Of a stretch of DNA of 64,000 bases, positions 1 to 10,954 are shown in pieces. The stretch lies in contig SCHM01000004.1 in assembly GCA_004123355.1 (NCBI GenBank), positions 1,488,001-1,552,000 on the forward strand, in the 5' to 3' direction. The position numbers were made by a program, and so were the translations under genes. This DNA comes from Amphirosellinia nigrospora (lineage: Eukaryota > Ascomycota > Sordariomycetes > Xylariales > Xylariaceae). Below the pieces are notes generated by a model. That model was not told the DNA's origin, searched no databases, and was given only the letters and a program-made list of their open reading frames with translations. Each line of letters begins with the position of its first letter. Position 1 is the first letter of the stretch.

Positions 1-1050
1 CTGTCTTGAGGTGTAGCTGTCAAGGTCGTAGTTGATGATGATGATATCGTTGTTATGGCTACATTAGTCTCTGTAGTGTCGGCCCTTTCTCGCTTTTTCT
101 CTTTCTTCTTATCTTTTCTGCGGGCCTTTTCTGATACAGCGTCTTCTGTGGATTCTGCGGTGCTAGGCAAAGAATCTTGTAGTCCGTTCTTAGACTTTTT
201 CCTCTTCTTTCGCTTCATCTTAGGTTCGGTCGGCCCTACATCATTCTCTTTTTCTGGTTCCAACTTCGAGTATTTCGACTTTTTCTTCTCCTTGTCCTTC
301 TTTGCCGATTTTTCTATTCTCATGCCGTTGCGTTCGGGCTCTTCATCGACGTTCGAACGTTTCGTACGCTTTTTTTCACGTTTGCTATCCGAAGTATCGG
401 CTTCTTCAGACTCACTCGCTTTCCGTTTCTTGAACTTCTTATCTTTCTTCTCCTTCTTCGCTTTCTTGGTGGATCCATCTCCAGAAACTTCAGAAACTGA
501 TTCTTCTTTGATAGGTACAGACGCTGGCTTCTTATCGACCAATTCTGCCATCATCTGGTCTCCGACCAATAGCCCCCCACTCACGAATCTCATTGGCCCA
601 TACTTCCTCTCGACAACTAAATTGGTCTTGATTTCGGAGCGGACCTGCCTTTCCTTCTCGAGGACCTCCTCCGACTTCCCGTTCAGTCGTCCTAGGAGAT
701 CCTTAAACACGTCTAAGCCGGTACATTCGTCGCTCTGCTTCTGGCGGATTTTGGCGCCTAGTCCGAGAGTGTCATCTTTGAGGTTGATTTTAATAGGTGC
801 TAGACTGGCGGCACTATGCAATTGCGCATGTGTGGTATCCTGGGCACCAAGGAATTTACCCGGCTGCCATCCCTGGGCTCGAAGAATCTTCTGGCCGAAC
901 GTAGTCTCGTCTCGAGTCCATCTCGTGTTGTTTGGATCATAATCTAGTTTGCGGCGGCTGCGTAGAATGGTTCTATTAGTACATCTCCCTATAGCGATCG
1001 CAAGGTGCTCAACTAGCCGTGACTTACTTCCGCGGTCCTGAAAGACCCAT
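1..1050 (-). CDS. PXR1: PXR1/PinX1-like G-patch protein (3' end outside window)
   Basis: This is the fungal PinX1 homologue, a nucleolar G-patch protein that helps rRNA/snoRNA processing by stimulating a DEAH helicase and restrains telomerase. Exon 1 is only 23 nt (1050-1028, encoding MGLSGPR plus two bases). A GTAAGT donor and a CGCAG acceptor define a 70-nt intron (958-1027), and exon 2 runs from 957 off the window edge. Splicing restores the family N-terminus MGLSGPRNRRKLDYDPNN. The G-patch follows at about residues 25-75 (GWQPGKFLGAQ, then LGLGAK). After that comes a long tail rich in KKEKKDKK-type clusters and Ser/Glu, and a Thr/Ser-rich stretch at the edge, as in known PXR1 proteins. 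About 326 codons are visible with no break. The plus-strand open frame over the same bases (55-942) is its antisense shadow. Confidence 0.95.
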
Positions 1051-1713
1051 TGTATTGCAGATGTATTCCTACGAAAGAACCCCAGGGAGATATTATAATA
1101 CAAGTGTAGAATGTTGAGGTAGGTACCTAGTGGGGTCCTTTGAGCTCCCCAAATTTTTGAGTGATAAGGGGTCAAAGTCAAGTGGATACGCGATAAAGCC
1201 ACCGGCTGGGAGCACTGGCAGGCAGATGGCAGCAGACACCTCTATGAGCAACGCATCAAAAACAACATCGCAAATTTAGAAGTCGCACGCTTTAACCTGA
1301 CGATCTGCTTATAAGAAGGCACTGCTGACTAAAAGATATAGCTAAGCAGCGGCAGGCAATAACCCAACAAAAATTTTCGGCCAGCTTTCTAAGAAATGAA
1401 TCGGAAGGCAGGTACCTATGTAGTATTAGACCGGAAGCTACCCACATGCACCTAAGCAAATTATTCTTGAAGCCACTGGATCAGGTAGGCAGTAGCTATG
1501 GTGAAAGTTATGTGCCTTCTGAAATTAGAAGATATCTACCTGGGTGGGCAAAGTCGTACAGTCCAGTAGGCATGAGGTGAGCCATGTCTCTTCCCTACCA
1601 TCCCCGACAACACTCATTCCACAATCTTTGACACAAGTTGTGAATAAGCAAAACAAGACATATCATATACGCAAGCACCACCACAGCCAGGACAAAGTAA
1701 CACTGCGAACAAG
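1051..1713. other. Intergenic, divergent PXR1 / coiled-coil promoters
   Basis: There are no credible codons here. A GGTAGGTACCTAG palindrome lies at 1118-1130 and a second GGTACCTA near 1411. Both genes must start transcription within this 0.66 kb. Confidence 0.7.
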
Positions 1714-2630
1714 ATGCCACCAAAACGTAACCTTAAACAACCAGTCCTCGTGGTCTCTGACTCGGAGTCAGATAGAGTATCGCTGCGTCGTCCCAAAGAG
1801 ACAAACTTTCTGTCGACTATCCTCTATAATGTTGTGAGCTCTTGTTCATCTTCGTACTTCTGTACTAAATAGTGCATCCGCTAATCGAGGCCCCGGTCTT
1901 TTGAAACGTAGGAAAAGCTTAAGCATAAGCGACAGGACCACCGCAACAACATTGTCGCTAAGTTCAATGCATGTACTTCAAAGAAGAAGAAAGAAATCGA
2001 GGGGCACTATGCCTCTGAAGCTCGAAGGAGGTAAGCAACTCGGGCCTTGAATATCGTCTGATAGATGTGTTTTCATGAACAGTGCATTGTTGTGATCTTA
2101 TAACCCATATATTATTCATGGCGCCTGTTGTCCGTTTGACTTTCGTTTTGGAATATCTTCCTAGGATACCATCATGTCACCACCTTCCCTATAAAGCATG
2201 GCGGACTTATACCCCATTCATCCACTCACATGGGTAACCGCAAAACCTAGCATATTAATCCGATTCTAGGTCAGCCGAGCTCAAGGATCTCCTGACTCGC
2301 TACGCCCAAGCCCTCGAACAGCAAATTCAAATTGAGAATTCTATCGAGAACGAAGTAGGAAAGTTGCGCAAGGCATCAATGGAACTCACCGAGATGCTAA
2401 AAGCGACGTACTCCGGATGTTGGGAGCGAACACACGCTGCTGCTGGCGCATTCGGCTCTGTGAGACCCGTGCCGGCAAACAACAAAGCTTCTGCTAATCC
2501 TAAGAACACCGCTGGTACAGCAAATACAGTACACCAAGCTCAGGCCGACAGACGCGAGGAGGGCCGTTCTCGTAACGGGGGCCATTGCTTTGCAGGGAAA
2601 CCGAATGTCTTTGATCAGATCACATGGTAA
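1714..2630 (+). CDS. Small coiled-coil nuclear-type protein of unknown function
   Basis: I do not recognise the family. Three exons (1714-1833, 1912-2030, 2270-2630) have good donors (GTGAGC, GTAAGC) and acceptors, keep phase and give a 199-aa protein ending at TAA 2628-2630. The N-terminus is basic and then carries VLVVSDSESD, a textbook SUMO-interacting motif: a hydrophobic core followed by Ser/acidic residues. Residues about 40-125 are highly charged (KKKKEIEGHYASEARRR, then RYAQALEQQIQIE) and predict a long coiled coil. The last 70 residues are low-complexity and end in FDQITW. It lies tail-to-tail with FUN30. The spacing of the coiled-coil region recalls Cor1/SYCP3-type proteins, but that is only an impression. 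The last exon is the weakest part. A GTAAGT at 2628 overlaps the stop, so a further 3' exon is possible. Confidence 0.6.
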
Positions 2631-3413
2631 GTGTGCATGAACTTTGCTACTAGCTGGGCATGCGTATGTGGAATGAGATGTTCATCGATGGATGCACGTA
2701 GAACCTTGGCTCGATATATGGGCTATGTTGCTGGAATAACTTTGCCGATATACTCCCACGACTGAGGCACAGAGAGGCTTACGAAATTATCAAGGACAAT
2801 CAGAAGGCACAAACGCAGTTTCAAGAGTTGCATTACACTATCTATTTCTATCTTTAAAGACAGTAGAAACTTGACCTGTGTACCGTACTGGCCTAAGGCT
2901 GAAGTAATCTGAACCCAATATTAAACGTTCACTTGACTGTCTCATTGTATCGCTTTTCTATGTATATACATTATATTATCTATGACAACTTTGCCTCATG
3001 TATCCGTCAACACAATTCAAGGGGCAACAAGAGTCAGTTCCAGCTCATCACCCAACATGCAGAGTCACCGTTATCTTTGTTGCTTTTCCTTATGCAAGTA
3101 TTCTTTGTCGATGTTCTAGCTAGGCGTCTAAGCTGAGAAACAAGTCTAGACAATGCAAAGAAGGGTATACTTCTATATATCTACCGACCGGTCGGATGAA
3201 AATCGTGCACATCACGTCTTGAACGCGAGTGAACATCTATGTTTGAGTACCCCGGGGATGCGTAGTGGATGCATGCTTTTTAGCCCACCCTCTATTCGAA
3301 ATCTAGATTTGGAAAACACTGTGCCTCCCTAAGTGTAACGCAGTATAGAGAAAAAGAGTCCTGGGGGGGTTGGGGGTGGCCGAGGCAATACGCCGATACC
3401 CCTGATCAACAGC
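2631..3413. other. Convergent 3' regions of the coiled-coil gene and FUN30
   Basis: The two genes end towards each other. A short coding-like stretch (EAYEIIKDNQKAQTQFQELH, 2775-2834, ending in TAA) could be a missed 3' exon of the coiled-coil gene. I could not find a phase-keeping splice to it. A G7 run stands at 3363-3369. Confidence 0.5.
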
Positions 3414-6400
3414 TTAGACAACCTGTGTCCCAGCGTTCTCTTCCTCAAGAAGCATGAGCCTACGACATTGTTGCTCAACTGATTCGCTCTCCACATCGTC
3501 CTCGGTGGGTACATTGCCCTCGACGATGCGTGCGAGCATGAGTTTCTTGACGCAGGAATTGAAGATGAGTCCCTCGACGGAGTCTCTAGTGATTAGGCGA
3601 ATGACTTCCACGTCGCGCGTCTGTCCGATACGGTGCGCGCGATTCGATGCCTGCACATCGTCCTGTGGGTTATCGGATTGGTCGAATATGATGATCTTGT
3701 TAGCGGCTGTAAGGTTCAGGCCAGTGCCACCAGCACCTGTTGTAAGGAGGAATACGGGAATGTCCGGATTCTCGTTGAAACGCTCAATTTCGGGGAAACG
3801 GTCAGATATGTCAGTAGACCCGGTAAGCTCGCAGTAAGAAATATCGGCGAAAGCAAGGGTTTCGCGAAGAATATCGATGACAAGATCGAATCGACTGAAC
3901 ACCAGAACACGATCGCCGTTTTCTATATAGCCGCGAACAAGTTCAAGGAGTTTTTGGACTTTTGGGCCCTCCTCCCAGGAACGGTGGGGAATGTCAAATT
4001 GGCCGATGTATTTTTCAAAATGCTTACACTCCAAGTGGAGCTGGAAGTCTGATTTTTCCATATAATTCTCCAACAAGAGCGCTTTATGTCGATCTGCCTT
4101 GCTTTGAATATAAAGCTCCTCTTCGCTGCACCTATCCCAGAGAATATCAACCATCTTCTTTACAACCTCATTGGTGAAGTGGACACGAAAAAGTTGATGG
4201 TGGATTGATGCTTTGCGAAGTTGCATCCAAGAATGTGAATCCTTAATGGTCGATGAGCCTCTTTCTTTCTTAGGTACAAGATATCGTCCTTTGATCTCGT
4301 CGTAAATCGCCTTTTGTTTAGGATGCATATCAACAACCACGTTGTGCTCGGTCTTTTTCGCTAGGTCGAGAACTTCTTCTTTTCTGCGCTGTAAGATGAA
4401 AGGGGCCATGATTGCTCGGGCGTTTGACACACGCTCCTTAGCGAGCGCCGCGAAATTATGAATTTCTTTGTTTGGGACCTTGGCTTCAAAGATGGTATCA
4501 AGTTGCTCAAAAATCTCGTCACCGAAAAGGTCCGGTTCCACAAAATGGAGGAGGGTGAGAAGTTCCTTGAGATTGTTCTGAACGGGTGTGCCACTGAGAA
4601 TCAAACGCCACTGGGTTGGGACTCGCATCATTTGTTTGTAGATCAAATTCTTACGATTTTTTAGCTTATGACCCTCGTCGAATATTGCAGCGTACGGATC
4701 TAAGTCCTGCAGCCATCGAAGATCTTCTTTTGCTCTCTCAACCTGAGAGTAGCTGGTCAAGATCACATGGTTGTTACGAGCCTCCTCGGGGTCCATATTA
4801 CGCCGATCCTTGCCTAAATACGGACAAACGCTCAGCTCAGGAGCAAATCTTTCGAACTCGGCCATCCAGTTCTCACACACACTTGGGGGGACTACAACTA
4901 GGCAAGGCCACGGCCTAGTGTTGCTGGATGTTTCGTTGTATGTGCCAACCAAATGAGCAATAATGGAGATGACTTGGCAAGTTTTCCCAAGCCCCATGTC
5001 GTCTGCCAGTATGCCGCTGAAGCCTTTGGCATGAAGTAGATTCATCCAATTCAAGCCGAGAAGTTGGTATGACTTGAGTGTAATGTCATCGGCCATAAGA
5101 CGAGGCTTATCAGATACTGGCAGTGTAGAGCCTTCCTGAGGTTTGCCGTTCTTGTCCATGTCCCAACTGGCCATAACGGATTGTAGCTGTTTACCCCGGT
5201 CCTCGCAGTGCCTGATTACCTCGGAAGCTGCGTGAAATGCCGCGAACCAGGAAGTCAACTTCTCCACGAACAACGAACCTATTTGGACCCGTTTGGCCTT
5301 TGACTTGGCCCTTGACTCTTTCTTTGACACAGCTTCAGCATCAAAAATAGACGCAAAAGGGCGGGAAGACACAATCAACTTGGAATCCGCGGCAGAGAAG
5401 CCAGTGATCTGAGCAAGTGACTCAGGAGTACATGAGTTAAGATATTCGACAACATGCTCTTGACGAGCCGATTGTTTAACAGGAGAGTTCATAGCAGAAT
5501 GCTCTTCGCGATCCGAGCCCAACAAAGTATCAACAGATTCCGGCTCAACTTCTGTCTCAGCCTTTCGCTTACGCGAGACAAGTCGATTTGGAGGAGGGAA
5601 TAGCGAATCTGATTCTGAGTCCGAGCCGAGCGTGATAACCGCGGGCGGCGGGGTACAATTGCGGCGGCCACGCTGAAGTCGCCTGCGAGGTTGAGTAGTG
5701 GATTTCGATTTAGCTATCGCCATCGTGGTGGTAGTTCCTTGCTTGGTGATTGGTTATCCGACCGCGCCGGCGTGGTCGGTGCTGAAGACGCAGAGGAAGA
5801 AACTGAGAAGATAGGGGGCGGTGTAGGCGATTTGTTTTTTCGTCCCTGTACCAAGCGCCGACGTGGAGGAGGTTGCTTTTTAAGTAACGAAGAGGTTGTA
5901 GAAGTGTACGAATTGGATTGGGAAGTGGGATTAGAACTGAGCGAACAATCCTTTTGTGAGAAAGACGATTTTGTAGGGCTGGAACTATTAATAGGACTAT
6001 TCAAAGGCTGGAATAAGGTCGATTGTTTTGTTCGAAGAGGTGCTTTCGACAATGAAGAGTCGATTGTGTCGTCGTTCGAAAGGCCCATTAGCAATTAACG
6101 GCCTTTGGGACGTGCCAACCCACACCACTCGTCAGCGCATCCCGACAAGCTTTTATTGTTATAGCAGGCTTATTTTTAGACACAATCTTATACACGTCTT
6201 TAGTTAGATGGCGTAGCCTCAAGTCGTGAATATCCCTTAGTTCTATGTCGCGATTAGCGGTCCACGACGCTTTAGGCTCGATAGTGCCGATAGGGGCAGG
6301 GTCCTTTAAAAATGAGGAAGGCTTGATGTCCCCTCTCATAGGCGATTCATCCCCTGAGCTATCGTGATGCTTGTAATCTGCACTTAATTCATCGTCTGAT

Positions 6401-6935
6401 ATGGTCAGGTAGGCCGTCATCTTAGCAACAGGTCGGCTTGCCGGTGGCTTAAAGGACGTTCCGGCCGGAGCCATTAGGGAGCCAATACGACCCGCTATCC
6501 CTTTCTTCCTTTCTATGAAGGGGATCCCTTGGGCTGGCTTTTCGGCTGAAAAGGCGATGATGCCGGCACCTCGATTGTAGCACTCGGCGAGCTTGGCCCA
6601 AGTGGCGACGAGGGCGGTCGTAATGTAGTTCTGCCAGTGACTTGTGTTGGTTGCGTTGTGCGGTCGAGTAATTGGGTGGGCTGTGTGGTTCGACCGACCA
6701 ACTGTGTAGGTTGCGTCGTGCGTTCAATGATTTGTGTGGGTTGGGTGCCTCGCTTTACAGGTTGCGTTGGTTGAGTGAAGAACGGCGAAGAGCACGGGAT
6801 GTTCACCATTAGTTCGTCCAGGTCTTCATCATCCAAGTCAATGTAGTCCGGCTCTTTGGCTTCCGGGCGCCCATCCCTCCTACTGTTACGTTGCATGTTG
6901 GGCGTCGCTGGAACAGATGGAGAGTACCGTGACAT
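3414..6935 (-). CDS. FUN30: Fun30/SMARCAD1-type SNF2 chromatin-remodelling ATPase
   Basis: This is a nucleosome-sliding and H2A-dimer-exchanging ATPase of the Fun30/SMARCAD1/Fft group, which acts in silent chromatin and DNA-end resection. The intact C-terminal frame (5723-3414) holds all helicase motifs: ADDMGLGKTCQ (Walker A), FDEGHKLKN (motif II), LSGTPVQNN (III), LVFSRF (IV), TTGAGGTGLNL (V) and QASNRAHRIGQTR (VI). ADDMGLGKT and DEGH, rather than ADEMGLGKT and DEAH, are typical of Fun30. Upstream lie a TQPTQ repeat block (6632-6775), an acidic stretch and a helical module (IRDIHDLRLRHLTKDVYKIV) where the family carries a CUE-like domain. The chosen start is the first ATG before the conserved-looking SRYSPSVPATP. 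The N-terminal third changes frame three times by one base, near 6528, 6093 and 5735. The family sequence resumes each time, so these are probable single-base losses. An acidic VITLGSDSESD near 5620-5650 resembles a SUMO-interacting motif. VMA21 is divergent, 0.98 kb away. Confidence 0.93.
6632..6775 (-). repeat. Five in-frame TQPTQ repeats in Fun30
   Basis: Five tandem copies of a roughly 10-residue unit, TQPTQ followed by about five variable residues usually ending in Arg-Thr (for example TQPTQLVGRT and TQPTQLLDRT), lie in the N-terminal region of the FUN30 reading frame. At DNA level the units are about 30 bp and diverged. This gives about ten Thr-Gln sites in 50 residues. Confidence 0.9.
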
Positions 6936-7917
6936 CCCCGGATCTGCTTGTTTGTACTTTCTTCGAGTTCGAGTGTCCTTGTTGACAGGTAGATGGCGCA
7001 ACTTGTAGCTGCGAATGATCGGTTTGGGTTCGAGGCCGTAGTGTCGTGCCGGTCCAAGAGATTCACGACGGGAAAATTAAGGTAAAGGCTTTAGCTACCC
7101 CAAAGAGTGCCCTGAATCTTTTCTTTCAATTAGAAGGAATAAGAAACAAACATAATCACATTGAGATCCGGAAACCAAGACACACGGGGCGCTGTGGAGG
7201 GGGCATGATGAGGTGTGCAGCACAATGCTCAAAATTTAGACCAGCAAAGTGATGTGAACTAGAGTGGGAACGAAAACGCGGTTTAGGAACGCGGCAAGGG
7301 AGCTATCAGCACTGGGGCGACCGCGCTATCAGCTGACTGCGGGGGTTGGGTTCTTACCTAATTAATGGGTACGTCCATGCAAGGGCTCGCTCGTGCATAC
7401 TACCTAGGTAGGTACCTCGGTATGTAGACCTACTCAGAAGTTACCTAAACCTACAGTAGGTGGCACCAGTAGAAATAAGTGATGCTTTTTAAGTTTTTTG
7501 TCTTTGTTACGAATCCTTTAACTACCAAAATAATATATCAATGCCTATGTTATCTAAATATGTATATGAGCGCCTTATAGGTAGAGAGGTCCATGTAGGT
7601 ATAAATAATATCCGCTACCTAACTACCTGTAGGTGGGGTACATGAGGTACAATAAAGTACCTACTTTAGGTACGGGGCCTTATCTTGATGTCTTGTTTGT
7701 CTGTGTTTTGAGGCCCTATTACCAATAGCGTCTCAACTCACGCTTTACGCATGCAACAAAGTACACAAGGTAGGCATGTACCTTAGGTAAGTTCCTGCTC
7801 CCCAGCCCCACCTAATCCGCACTGACAGTTTTGAGCCTCGCAGCATTCAAATTTAAAACATATCTGACCTGATTATACACCAAGTTATTAAACTGTTTTC
7901 TTCACCGAGCCGGAAAT
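6936..7917. other. Shared FUN30 / VMA21 divergent promoter region
   Basis: This is 0.98 kb without a supportable gene. It contains TACCTAGGTAGGTACCT at 7401-7417 and a cluster of TAGGTA/TACCTA words to 7680. In-frame codons continue upstream of the chosen FUN30 ATG to about 7045 without an ATG, so a short 5' exon is possible. Confidence 0.6.
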
Positions 7918-8595
7918 ATGACGTCTCGACGTATAATATCTTCAGAAAAGACCATTCTCGACAAGGATGATGAAGACCTCCAGTCCAACCCCGGAACGGG
8001 GGAACCATCTAGCACCGCACCAGCCGTGCCCACGTGAGTTGATATATATATCTGTCATCCGACTCTGCCTCCTTTTCTATCTTTATATTTCACCTAGCGA
8101 TATCAAACGTAGGGTCTTCTTATTCTGCACCAACCTCAGTCAAGAAGGATAAAGGAGAGATATCCGAGTGTGGAGTTAAGCGGTGACAACAAAGCCAAGT
8201 AGAGAGCACACGTCCCAAGAGCTAACTACGGCCGTTTGCCCAGGGATGTCATCGTCAAGCTCTTAGCCTTCACTTTGGCCATGGTCGTGATCCCCATCGG
8301 CTCATATTTCGTGACGATAAACACGATTTTTGGCGGTGAGTATATATCTTCACGAGCTACACACACCACCTCGACGCCAAAGTGCCCCTACCCGTTCCCG
8401 TCCCTCCAGCGCCTTTAAGGCCCCAACTGACCCCTAGTCGAAGGGAACTCGACATACGCTGGCGCGCTAGCCGCTATCCTTGCCAACGTGGTGCTGGTGG
8501 GGTATGTAGTCGTGGCGATGAACGAGGACCAGAGCGATCAGCTTGAGGCTGAAAGGAAGAAGAAGCAGAAAGACAGGCAAGGAAAAGCAGAATAG
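7918..8595 (+). CDS. VMA21: VMA21, V-ATPase assembly integral membrane protein
   Basis: VMA21 is an ER chaperone that escorts the V0 sector of the vacuolar H+-ATPase. Three exons (7918-8033, 8244-8335, 8438-8595) with GTGAGT/GTGAGT donors encode 121 aa without any break. It starts MTSRRIISSEKTILDKDD. The first transmembrane helix is at about residues 42-68 (LLAFTLAMVVIPIGSYF), then comes a short lumenal loop with an N-glycosylation site (NST), and the second helix at about 75-97 (AGALAAILANVVLVGYVV). The cytosolic tail NEDQSDQLEAERKKKQKD is followed by QGKAE. The classical C-terminal KKxx ER-retrieval signal of yeast Vma21 is not at the end here. The lysine cluster sits further in, so retrieval may use another signal. 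Length and intron positions look ordinary for filamentous fungi. Confidence 0.97.
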
Positions 8596-9489
8596 ATCAC
8601 CAGCTATTCCACTTTGGACCTGGAGCCAGAACAAGAATCGAGGCCGATTGTGTAAATATGATTTCATGTGGTGTCAATTTCACTATTTTTATTTAAAGTT
8701 GGCCATCAAGAACGGTTGACGGCTATTACAAGAAATGCTAGTTCCACGATGTTGGGGCCGAATGACAAAATACCAAAGCCATTCTTGGGGCAGTTTGTGA
8801 ACAGATGCTGATAACTATATATGCTACCCTCATCACAATCCTCACATTAGATGCTTATGTTAAGATATTGATATCATGATGTTACATATACGTATTGGCT
8901 AACTGTAGATTAACCGGTGCTTTCATTCCGGTGTAACCCGTAAGGCCATAGGCATATATGTGTCGAATGCGGGCATCAAACCTCGTTCTGTACCACAGGC
9001 CCTTTCTTGAGCACTAATACGCCGCAACTCCCAAAAGTATGTTTATTCACCCTGTACAGGTGCGCCGAGACGAACCTGAAGTTGGCATTCGAGCGGGTAT
9101 CAACCAGTTTCCTCTCATACTCGTTTTATCATCAAATTATGACTGATCAATGCCTGATGATAGGCTTCATTCATCGGCCCTCGTCATTGTTGAACCACAT
9201 ATACTGCCTAGCAACATGCAAGGATTCCACCTCGTGCCGGACCAATTTCATAGACGTATGCTTTTGTAGTGGCGCGGTCGTATGATCGTCATCGCGAGTC
9301 GAACAGGTCCCCAACCTCTGGACCCACCGAACTCCAAGTACCCTGAGTGTACCAGCACAGGTACTACCACCTTTAACCCACCGAACACGTCAAACAGAAC
9401 GAACAAAAAAATGTAAAAAATGAGGGTATCTTCGTTGCAATGAGCAAATTGCGACTTGAGAGTGTGTGGTGGGCTCAGATTTCGGTATA
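8596..9489. other. Convergent 3' regions of VMA21 and DUF2406 gene
   Basis: This is 0.9 kb of moderately AT-rich DNA holding both 3' UTRs. I see nothing else I can support. Confidence 0.6.
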
Positions 9490-10954
9490 TTAAGAATTCT
9501 TGCTAAACCGTCGCGCAAACCAGCTTTTTCGCTTTTCGCCCATACCTGGACGTTCTTGTGATGTTCCATTGGTCGCCGCAGCCTTCGAAGATTTTCTTAA
9601 AAGAGGCGCTGGATCTTTACGAGGTAGAGGGGGCGGATTTTCTGCGTGGTTGCGGCCAAGACCAAGACCTGGAGCTTGGTAGGATGGCGACTGACCGAAG
9701 CTTATGCCATAGTCATTAACTGGCTCCTGGCGTTTAGGTGACCGACGATCAATGGAACTGTTCTCGCTGCTAGTAGGATCAGTTTGGTAACCTGTTGGCT
9801 CGCCCATGCTACCAGTTCCCGACCCCGACGCAACAGTCTCGTACGATCGATGGTTATTCGGTATCGGATAGACATTGCGCTCGCGACCGCTCAACTGGGG
9901 CTCCGATTGGTTTCGCGAATATCTATTTCGTGCTCCCATTCCCGGGCCCCCGTTGCCATATGGACCGCCCTCATAATAGCTGTCTCTCGGATTCCCTATC
10001 ATCGCTGATTGTCGTGGGTTGAACATGCCAGTATCTGTTCGGTTTGGTTGGCTAGCGCCGTTCCAACTGTCCTGAGGTAGCCGTCCGTTGTCTGCAGGAT
10101 TAAATGTGAGAGATAGTTCCATGTTCAATGGGACGGACGCTGTTCTTACTTCCATAGTAGCTACTCCTCCTGTTCCAATTAGCAACTGACTCCGCCTCGG
10201 GCTTATAGAACGATTTCCGATTGTATCCGCCGTCAATAGCTGCTTCAAACCCCCGAATTGTGTCCAACGGACGCTCCCAAACGACTGCGTGTAGGGTTCG
10301 AACGATCGGGATCAGCTAGGTTATTGTGAGTACGGTGTGGGTATTTCAAGAACAAGGGCAATGGGCTTACCAATTAGGTTACCTAGAGGGTCTTTGTGCT
10401 GAATAGCCCGCAATGCAGGCCGCTCTGAGAGAGTTTGCGCTTCCATGGCTGAATGTATGTTAGACACTATAGCTGGAGGTGGCTTGGGTGAGAAGCATCG
10501 GAAAATTGGTTTCACATACCGGGCTCCCTTTCGTTCAAGGCCATTCTTGGGTCGGCTTTGCTATGCAATCTTTTGGCCTCTTTCTCCGCTGATGTCTCTG
10601 TAAGATCAATCTTATGAGCGGGGCCGTTAGCGCCCTTTTGAGACTTGTCAGATCGGAAACTGAATGCTCTCGATTTAGGACGTATGCGCGACTGTTGCTG
10701 CTGTGTGGCTGGCGGGTCGGGCGCCTTGAGAGGAGGCGGTCGTTGCTGCTGCTCCTCCCTCTGCTGTTGTTGATATTGTGGATGTTGCTGGTATTGGGTT
10801 TGGTGTGATGCAGAATTGCGAGGCGAGGTTGGTACTGGTAGTCCTGAGCCGCCGCCGCCGGCTGCTGTTGCTGCTGATAAGGCGTATAGTACTGATCCTG
10901 CTGAGAAGGCGGAGCAGGCAGCGGATGGTGGTTGTAGTTGGCAGAGGAAGCCAT
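9490..10954 (-). CDS. DUF2406 family protein
   Basis: This is a fungal-specific protein of the DUF2406 (PF10295) type, whose function is not established. Exon 1 (10954-10520) encodes MASSANYNHHPLPAPPS, a Gln/Pro-rich head and the conserved block KSRAFSFRSDKSQ followed by KIDLTETSAEKEAKRLHSK. Exon 2 (10472-10371) encodes RPALRAIQHKDPLGNLI. Exon 3 (10315-9490) encodes ADPDRSNPTRSR, then a WERPLDTIRGFEAAI block, NRRSSYYG, and a long disordered tail ending KRKSWFARRFSKNS. Both introns (GTATGT...CCTCCAG and GTAAGC...CCTAG) keep phase. The frame shifts about three times: a lost base near 10823, an extra T near 10280 and one more change near 10120-10150. Each is recognised because conserved sequence continues in the next frame. 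Identification rests on the central blocks only. Confidence 0.85.

Noticed and set aside
55-942. 295-codon open frame on the plus strand, Ser/Phe-rich
   Set aside because: It is the antisense of the PXR1 lysine-rich exon. The minus strand gives a full G-patch protein with correct splicing.
6085-6100. Micro-introns as explanation of the Fun30 frame changes
   Set aside because: There is no GT-AG pair of workable size at the shifts, and only a single base is needed to restore the family frame.
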